Position numbers and translations under genes: made by a program. The notes below the pieces were generated by a model. It saw only the letters and a list, made by a program, of their open reading frames with translations. It was not told the DNA's origin and made no database searches. From positions 1 to 9,894 of the forward strand of contig JAETOP010000126.1 of assembly GCA_021771675.1 (NCBI GenBank): a stretch of 9,894 bases of DNA, given 5' to 3'. Positions 5,298 through 9,894 of this stretch are shown one piece after another (positions within the stretch are counted from its first letter, which is position 1; each line of letters begins with the position of its first letter). This DNA comes from Oscillospiraceae bacterium. GTDB taxonomy: Bacteria; Bacillota_A; Clostridia; Oscillospirales; Oscillospiraceae.

Positions 5298-6398
5298 ATG
5301 AAAGTCCAGCTGCAAGACCTGACGAAAATATTCCCCAGCCGCAAAAAAGGCGGGGCAGACACCGTTGCGGTAAACAAGTTCAATTTTGAGATTCCCGACG
5401 GCAAGCTCATCGGCCTGCTGGGCCCCTCCGGCTGCGGCAAAAGCACCACCCTGTACATGATCTCCGGCCTGCAAAAGCCCACCTCCGGCCGCATCTTCTT
5501 CGGCGAGGAGGATGTGACTGACCTTCCGGCGGAGAAGCGGGGGGTAGGTCTGGTGTTCCAGAACTACGCCCTGTACCCCCACCTGACGGTGGAGCAGAAC
5601 ATCCGCTTCCCCCTGGAAAATTTGAAGGGACCGGACAAGCTCTCAAAAGAGGAGATGAACCGCCGGGTCTTGGAGGCCGCCGCCCTGGTGCAGATCGACG
5701 CTCTTTTGGAGCGCAAGCCCAATGAGCTCTCCGGCGGCCAGCAGCAGCGGGTGGCCATCGCCCGGGCTCTGGTGAAAATGCCCCGGGTGCTGCTGCTGGA
5801 CGAGCCCCTCAGCAACCTGGACGCCCGGCTCCGGCTGCAAACCCGGGAGGAAATCCGCCGGATTCAGAAGAAAACCGGCATCACCACTGTGTTCGTCACC
5901 CATGACCAGGAGGAAGCCATGAGCATCTCCGACTGCATCGTGGTGATGAAGGACGGAGTGGTGAACCAAATCGGCAAGCCCCAGCAGGTCTATGACGATC
6001 CCTGCAATCTCTTCGTGGCCAAATTCCTGGGCACGCCTCCCATCAACGTCTTTGACGGCCGCATCTCCGGCGGGAAGCTGCTGCTGGGGGCCGACGCGGT
6101 GCTGGAGCTGTCCGGTGCACAGGACCGGGAGGTGGTGGTGGGCATCCGCCCCGAGGGCTTTATTCCCGATGAGCAGGGCCCCCTGTGCTGTGGCATGGTA
6201 AATGTGGAGGTGATGGGCCGGGATATGAGCGTCATCAGCACCCACCCGGCTTTCCAGGGCAGCACCATCCGCTCCATCATCGCCTCCGACGCCGGTGTAA
6301 ACCGGGAGGCGCAAACCATTCGCTTTCGCTTAAAGCCCGGCAAGGTGCTGCTCTTTGACCCGGTAACCCAGGAGCGCATCCCCTTCCAGGTGAAATAA
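5298..6398 (+). CDS. CUT1-type ABC importer ATPase (MalK/UgpC/MsmX-like)
   Basis: This 366-aa cytoplasmic ATPase energises solute import through the two permeases encoded next. Nucleotide-binding motifs are complete: Walker A GPSGCGKST (42-50), Q-loop Q88, ABC signature LSGGQ (144-148), Walker B VLLLDEP (164-170) with the following D-loop SNLD (172-175), and switch histidine H202 in THDQEEA. Residues from about 245 to the end form the C-terminal OB/TOBE-like domain typical of MalK/UgpC, and total length is normal for that group. The chosen start is the ATG at 5298 (MKVQLQ) because it aligns with the family N-terminus and the promoter -10 lies at 5261-5266. An AAGGGAAG-type binding site lies roughly 5-13 nt upstream. 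First gene of the importer operon. In some Firmicutes such an ATPase serves several importers, so dedication to this one is likely but not proven. Confidence 0.95.
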   Translation: MKVQLQDLTKIFPSRKKGGADTVAVNKFNFEIPDGKLIGLLGPSGCGKSTTLYMISGLQKPTSGRIFFGEEDVTDLPAEKRGVGLVFQNYALYPHLTVEQNIRFPLENLKGPDKLSKEEMNRRVLEAAALVQIDALLERKPNELSGGQQQRVAIARALVKMPRVLLLDEPLSNLDARLRLQTREEIRRIQKKTGITTVFVTHDQEEAMSISDCIVVMKDGVVNQIGKPQQVYDDPCNLFVAKFLGTPPINVFDGRISGGKLLLGADAVLELSGAQDREVVVGIRPEGFIPDEQGPLCCGMVNVEVMGRDMSVISTHPAFQGSTIRSIIASDAGVNREAQTIRFRLKPGKVLLFDPVTQERIPFQVK

Positions 6399-6408
6399 GG
6401 AGGCGGCC

Positions 6409-7302
6409 ATGGAATACAAAAGCAAAAAGGGCTGGCTCTACCTGCTGCCCGCCGGCGTGTTTCTGGGGGTATTCATGGTGTATCCCCTCATCGACGTGTT
6501 CGTCTACTCTGTAGAGGAGGGGTTTAATTTCGCCTCCCAGACCTATTCCGGCGTGGGGCTTTTCAATTTCTCCTATGTGCTCCACGACCCCTATTTCCTC
6601 CAGGCCCTGAAAAACACCTTTATTCTGGTCATCATCACCGTACCCCTGTCCACGGGGCTGGCGCTGCTGATCTCCCTGGCCCTCAGCTCCATCCGGAAGC
6701 TGAAGGATTTGTTCCAGACCCTTTTCTTCCTGCCCTATGTGACCAATACGCTGGCGGTGGGCCTGGTATTCATGATTCTTTTTAAGAAGACCCCCTATTC
6801 TGACGGCCTGGTGAATCTGCTTCTTGGCGTTTTCGGGATGGCCCCGGTGGACTTCATCGACGGCCCCTACTGGGCGAAGATGTTCGTGCTGTGCTTCTAC
6901 ACGGTGTGGATTGTCATGCCCTTCAAGATTCTGATTCTCACCAGCGCCCTGGCCTCGGTAAATGAGACTTACTACAACGCCGCCCGGGTGGACGGCACCT
7001 CCCGGCTGCGGATGTTCGTGAGAATCACCCTGCCCATGATCTCCCCCTCCATTTTTTATCTCATCATCACCGGCTTCATCGGGGCCTTCAAGGCCTACAG
7101 CGACGCTGTGGCCCTGTTCGGCGTGAACCTGAACAATGCCCAGATGAACACCATTGTGGGCTATGTCTACGACATGCTCTACGGCAATTCCGGCGGCTAC
7201 CCCTCCTACGCCTCCGCCGCTGCCATCATCCTGTTTGCCATCGTGCTGACCATCACCTGCATCAATCTGCTGGTGAGCAAAAAGCACGTGCATTATGTGT
7301 GA
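6409..7302 (+). CDS. CUT1-type ABC importer permease, UgpA/MalF-like
   Basis: This 297-aa integral membrane protein is one half of the translocation channel. Six hydrophobic segments are visible, at about 10-32, 69-92, 103-125, 156-180, 211-232 and 267-290. The cytoplasmic EAA-type coupling loop that docks on the ATPase lies at about 186-209 (NETYYNAARVDGTSRL, then ITLP). The second, third and fourth segments and the loop match the binding-protein-dependent permease fold. The ATG at 6409 follows an AAGGAGG site (6397-6403) that overlaps the ATPase stop codon, so the two genes are tightly coupled, with a 10-bp gap. Being the first of two permeases and lacking a large periplasmic domain, it fits the UgpA/LacF/MsmF group better than enterobacterial MalF. 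Substrate unknown. Confidence 0.93.
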   Translation: MEYKSKKGWLYLLPAGVFLGVFMVYPLIDVFVYSVEEGFNFASQTYSGVGLFNFSYVLHDPYFLQALKNTFILVIITVPLSTGLALLISLALSSIRKLKDLFQTLFFLPYVTNTLAVGLVFMILFKKTPYSDGLVNLLLGVFGMAPVDFIDGPYWAKMFVLCFYTVWIVMPFKILILTSALASVNETYYNAARVDGTSRLRMFVRITLPMISPSIFYLIITGFIGAFKAYSDAVALFGVNLNNAQMNTIVGYVYDMLYGNSGGYPSYASAAAIILFAIVLTITCINLLVSKKHVHYV

Positions 7303-7310
7303 GGTGCCCT

Positions 7311-8162
7311 ATGGAAAAGAAACATAGACGTTTGGGCGAGGAGATACGCAAGGGAGCGGTATACGCCCTGCTGGTCTTCTGGGCGCTGATGGTGCTCTTC
7401 CCCTTCTACTGGATGCTGCTGACCTCGGTGAAGAGCTACGGCAGCTACAACGCCGAGTATATCCCCAAGCTCTTCACCCTGAGCCCCACGCTGCAAAACT
7501 ACCTGGATGCCTTCCGGGCCGTGCCCCTGGGGCGGTACTTCCTTAACACCATCGTCTTCACCCTGATTACCACCGCACTCATGCTGGTGGTGACGGTGCT
7601 GGCGGCCTTCGCCTTCGCCCGGCTGGACTTTCCGGGGAAGGATTTGGCCTTTACAGTCTTCCTTTCTCTGATGATGATTCCCAGCGAGCTGGTGGTGATC
7701 ACCAACTACGTCACCATCACCAACGCAGACCTGCGCAACACTTTCCTGGGGCTGATCCTGCCCTCGGTGACCTCGGTGTTCTACATCTATCTGCTGAAGG
7801 AGAATTTCTCCCAGATTCCGGATGAATTGTATTACGCCGCCAAGGTGGACGGCACGTCGGATCTCAAATACCTGTGGAAGGTGATGATCCCCATCTGCCA
7901 GCCCACCATCGTCACCGTGACCATTCTCAAGGTGATCGAGTGCTGGAACAGCTACGTCTGGCCCCGGCTGGTGACCACCGACCCCAATCATTTTCTGGTG
8001 TCCAACGGCATCCAGGAGATTCGGGAGAACGGCTTCGGCCGGGAGAATATCCCCGCCATGATGGCGGCGGTGGTGGTGATCTCCCTGCCCCTGATTGTGC
8101 TGTTTCTGATCTTCCACAAGAAAATCATGGCCGGAGTGGCCAGGGGAGGCACCAAGGGATGA
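7311..8162 (+). CDS. CUT1-type ABC importer permease, UgpE/MalG-like
   Basis: This 283-aa membrane protein forms the second half of the channel. Hydrophobic segments are visible at about 15-38, 78-102, 112-134, 142-162, 196-212 and 248-269. The EAA-type loop lies at about 171-194 (DELYYAAKVDGTSDL, then MIP). Typical MalG/UgpE features include FPFYWMLLTSVK near 30-41 and the N-terminal segment followed by LQNYLDAF near 61-68. The ATG at 7311 is preferred over GTG at 7299 because GAGGTG (7301-7306) gives a suitable ribosome binding site only for the ATG. The gap to the upstream gene is 8 bp. The last codons overlap the start of the binding-protein gene by ATGA. Confidence 0.93.
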   Translation: MEKKHRRLGEEIRKGAVYALLVFWALMVLFPFYWMLLTSVKSYGSYNAEYIPKLFTLSPTLQNYLDAFRAVPLGRYFLNTIVFTLITTALMLVVTVLAAFAFARLDFPGKDLAFTVFLSLMMIPSELVVITNYVTITNADLRNTFLGLILPSVTSVFYIYLLKENFSQIPDELYYAAKVDGTSDLKYLWKVMIPICQPTIVTVTILKVIECWNSYVWPRLVTTDPNHFLVSNGIQEIRENGFGRENIPAMMAAVVVISLPLIVLFLIFHKKIMAGVARGGTKG

Positions 8163-9736
8163 AAAAGCTAATACTTGCCCTGCTGGCGGCGCTGTCGCTG
8201 CTTCTTGCCGGATGCCATGGCGCCCGGGAGCAGCAGACCTTCCAGCTTCCGGCGGACTTCGACACCTCCCGGCAGTATGAAATCACCTTCTGGGCGAAAA
8301 ACGACACCAACGTGACCCAGGCGGAGATTTACAAAAAGGCCATTGCCGATTTCCAGGAAATCTACCCCAACATCACCGTGAACATGCGCCTCTACACCGA
8401 CTACAGCCGGATTTACAACGATGTGATCACCAACATCGCAACCTCCACCACTCCCAATGTGTGCATCACCTACCCCGACCACATCGCTACCTACCTCACC
8501 GGCGAGAACATCGTGGTGCCCCTGGACAGTCTGCTCACCGATGAACGCTACGGCCTGGGAGGCAGCCAGGTGGACTTTGACGCTCCAAAGAAGGATGAAA
8601 TTGTTCCAGAATTTCTGGAAGAGTGCAGCTTCTCCGGCCACTACTACGCCCTGCCCTATATGCGCTCCACGGAGGCGTGTTATGTAAATAAAACCTATGT
8701 GGAAAAGCTGGGCTTTGAGCTGCCGGAGGTACTGACCTGGGACTTTGTGTGGCAGGTCAGCGAGGCGGCCATGGAGAAAAACGAGGACGGAACCTATCTC
8801 GTCAACGGCCAGAAGGTGCTGATTCCCTTCATCTACAAATCCACCGACAATATGATGATTCAGATGCTCCACCAGCTGGACGCCGGGTACTCCGACCAGA
8901 ACGGGAACATCCGGATTTTCAACGACACCACCAAACAAGTGCTACAGACCATTGCGGTTCACGCCAAAAACGAAGCCTTCTCCACCTTCAAGATTTCCAG
9001 CTACCCGGCCAATTTCCTCAACGCCGGGCAGTGCATCTTCGCCGTGGACTCCACCGCCGGCGCCACCTGGATGGGAAGCAAGGCTCCCCTGCTGGACATC
9101 AGCGCCGATGCCCTGGTGGAATTTGAGACGGCGGTGCTGCCGGTGCCCCAGTTCGACACCGAAAACATCAGCATGATCTCCCAGGGCCCCTCCATGTGTC
9201 TGTTCAACAAGGAGGACCCCCAGGAGGTGCTGGCCTCGTGGCTGTTCATGCAGTATCTGCTGACCAACCAGGTGCAGATCAGCTACTCCTGCACGGAAGG
9301 GTATGTGCCCGTCACCGCCAAGGCCCAGAGAAGCGATGAATATCAGCACTACCTTTCCCAGGAGGGAGCGGACGGCGTGGAGCACTACAGCGTGAAGCTC
9401 CAGGCCGCAAAGCTCTTGCTGGGGAATCTGGATCGAACCTTTGTCACCCCGGTGTTCAACGGCTCGGCCTCCCTGCGCTCTGCGGCGGGAGAGCTGATCG
9501 AGACGGTGGTGAAGTCCATCCGGCGGAAGCAATCGGTGGATGACGCCTTCCTCCAAAAGCTCTATTCCGACACCGCTTCCTTGTACCGGCTGGATCAGAT
9601 CACAGGTCAGCAAAGTGCCGGCGACCTGGGCCCTCTCCCGGGAGCCGCCGTGGCTTTGCTTGCCGCCCTGGCTCTGTGCTGGGTGGGCATTATTGGGTAT
9701 CTTATTAGCGAAAAGCTGAAAAAGAAGAAGATATAA
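8159..9736 (+). CDS. Extracellular solute-binding lipoprotein (family 1) with C-terminal membrane helix
   Basis: This 525-aa protein captures the importer's substrate outside the cell. Residues 1-18 are a lipoprotein signal peptide and LAGC at 16-19 is the lipobox, so C19 should be lipidated. Residues from about 40 to 470 resemble family 1 sugar/polyol/glycerol-phosphate binding proteins: an opening strand ITFWAKND, IYKKAIADFQEIYPNITVNM, and the hinge-region YALPYMRSTEACYVNKTYVEKLGF followed by LTWDFVW. Length exceeds the usual ~400-450 residues. The excess includes a second hydrophobic segment at about 495-516 followed by KLKKKK, which reads as a C-terminal membrane anchor and is unusual for this family. 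GGGGAGG (8143-8149) precedes the ATG. The start overlaps the permease stop (ATGA), implying coupled translation. The in-frame open stretch back to 7874 is not used. Substrate cannot be named. Confidence 0.92.
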   Translation: MKKLILALLAALSLLLAGCHGAREQQTFQLPADFDTSRQYEITFWAKNDTNVTQAEIYKKAIADFQEIYPNITVNMRLYTDYSRIYNDVITNIATSTTPNVCITYPDHIATYLTGENIVVPLDSLLTDERYGLGGSQVDFDAPKKDEIVPEFLEECSFSGHYYALPYMRSTEACYVNKTYVEKLGFELPEVLTWDFVWQVSEAAMEKNEDGTYLVNGQKVLIPFIYKSTDNMMIQMLHQLDAGYSDQNGNIRIFNDTTKQVLQTIAVHAKNEAFSTFKISSYPANFLNAGQCIFAVDSTAGATWMGSKAPLLDISADALVEFETAVLPVPQFDTENISMISQGPSMCLFNKEDPQEVLASWLFMQYLLTNQVQISYSCTEGYVPVTAKAQRSDEYQHYLSQEGADGVEHYSVKLQAAKLLLGNLDRTFVTPVFNGSASLRSAAGELIETVVKSIRRKQSVDDAFLQKLYSDTASLYRLDQITGQQSAGDLGPLPGAAVALLAALALCWVGIIGYLISEKLKKKKI

Positions 9737-9814
9737 GACATGGGATAATTGGGAGTTGGAGAGGACTTTGTCCGCTAGACAAATTGTAATTTGAAGCGCA
9801 GGGCGCTTCACCCC
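9737..9814 (+). other. Importer operon 3' region with inverted repeats
   Basis: No gene is seen. Three inverted repeats follow the stop codon: GGAC/GTCC (9763-9766/9770-9773), CAAATT/AATTTG (9780-9785/9788-9793), and a perfect 8-bp stem TGAAGCGC/GCGCTTCA (9792-9799/9803-9810). The last could end transcription or protect the 3' end, but ACCCC rather than a T-run follows it, so it is not a standard intrinsic terminator. Confidence 0.5.
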
Positions 9815-9894
9815 AATGCGCACGGGGATGGTCGGTAATCGTTACCCCCGAACTCAGCCCGGTAACGCTTTCTGGGCAGAATGTTGAGTGGTGG
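9815..9894 (+). repeat. Right copy of the dispersed intergenic repeat
   Basis: The core at 9815-9863 is the inverted counterpart of 192-239 (about 43 of 49 aligned positions identical, one gap). It contains a perfect 5-bp hairpin GGTAA/TTACC (9834-9838/9842-9846) with a TCG loop. The equivalent stem in the left copy is broken by changes, so a conserved RNA fold is not supported. The copy continues to the window edge, where blocks such as CCGGTAA and GTTGA recall the central region. Confidence 0.7.

Noticed and set aside
7874..8158. In-frame extension upstream of the binding-protein start
   Set aside because: It lies inside the permease gene in another frame. The ATG at 8159 has a strong ribosome binding site and directly begins a lipoprotein signal peptide.
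179..9894. Whole window as a composite mobile element bounded by inverted repeats
   Set aside because: The flanking repeats are short and 12% diverged, no transposase or integrase is present, and the content is ordinary operons. Independent repeat copies explain it better.

Overview
The window looks like chromosomal DNA of a GC-rich Gram-positive gut-type clostridium, probably Oscillospiraceae. This is inferred from codon and GC bias, good AGGAGG-type ribosome binding sites, a TTG start, sigma-A-like promoters, a lipoprotein-anchored binding protein, and GC-rich dispersed intergenic repeats. Genus cannot be settled from the sequence alone.

Layout. Two divergent operons share a 479-bp intergenic region. 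The leftward operon (4818 to 238, minus strand) encodes, in order: a membrane-anchored leucine-rich-repeat protein of 531 aa; a membrane-anchored protein of 720 aa with nine 37-residue TPR-like units followed by seven 38-residue RCC1-like propeller units; and a SpoU/TrmH-family RNA 2'-O-methyltransferase of 271 aa. The first two are 14 bp apart and the last two overlap by 8 bp. The rightward operon (5298 to 9736, plus strand) encodes a complete carbohydrate-type (CUT1) ABC importer: MalK/UgpC-like ATPase, two permeases and a lipoprotein substrate-binding protein, with gaps of 10 and 8 bp and then a 4-bp ATGA overlap.

The central region (4819-5297) holds a near-consensus leftward promoter (TTGACA, 16 bp, TAAAAT), a strong rightward promoter (TTGCGT, 17 bp, TATAAT), and between the leftward promoter and the LRR gene a leader of about 320 nt full of palindromes. 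One segment of that leader can pair with either of two flanking copies of the same sequence, giving mutually exclusive hairpins. Short sequences related to one another lie just past the 3' end of both operons (near 180-240 and 9811-9894), with a weaker relative in the central region (about 4950-5001). They look like copies of a dispersed repeat family.

The importer has no regulator or catabolic enzyme beside it, so its substrate stays open. The LRR and TPR/RCC1 proteins are both predicted N-in/C-out with repeat domains outside the membrane, and may act together at the cell surface. Points worth a second look are that two-protein surface module, the substrate-binding protein's extra C-terminal membrane helix, the switch-like leader and the repeat family.
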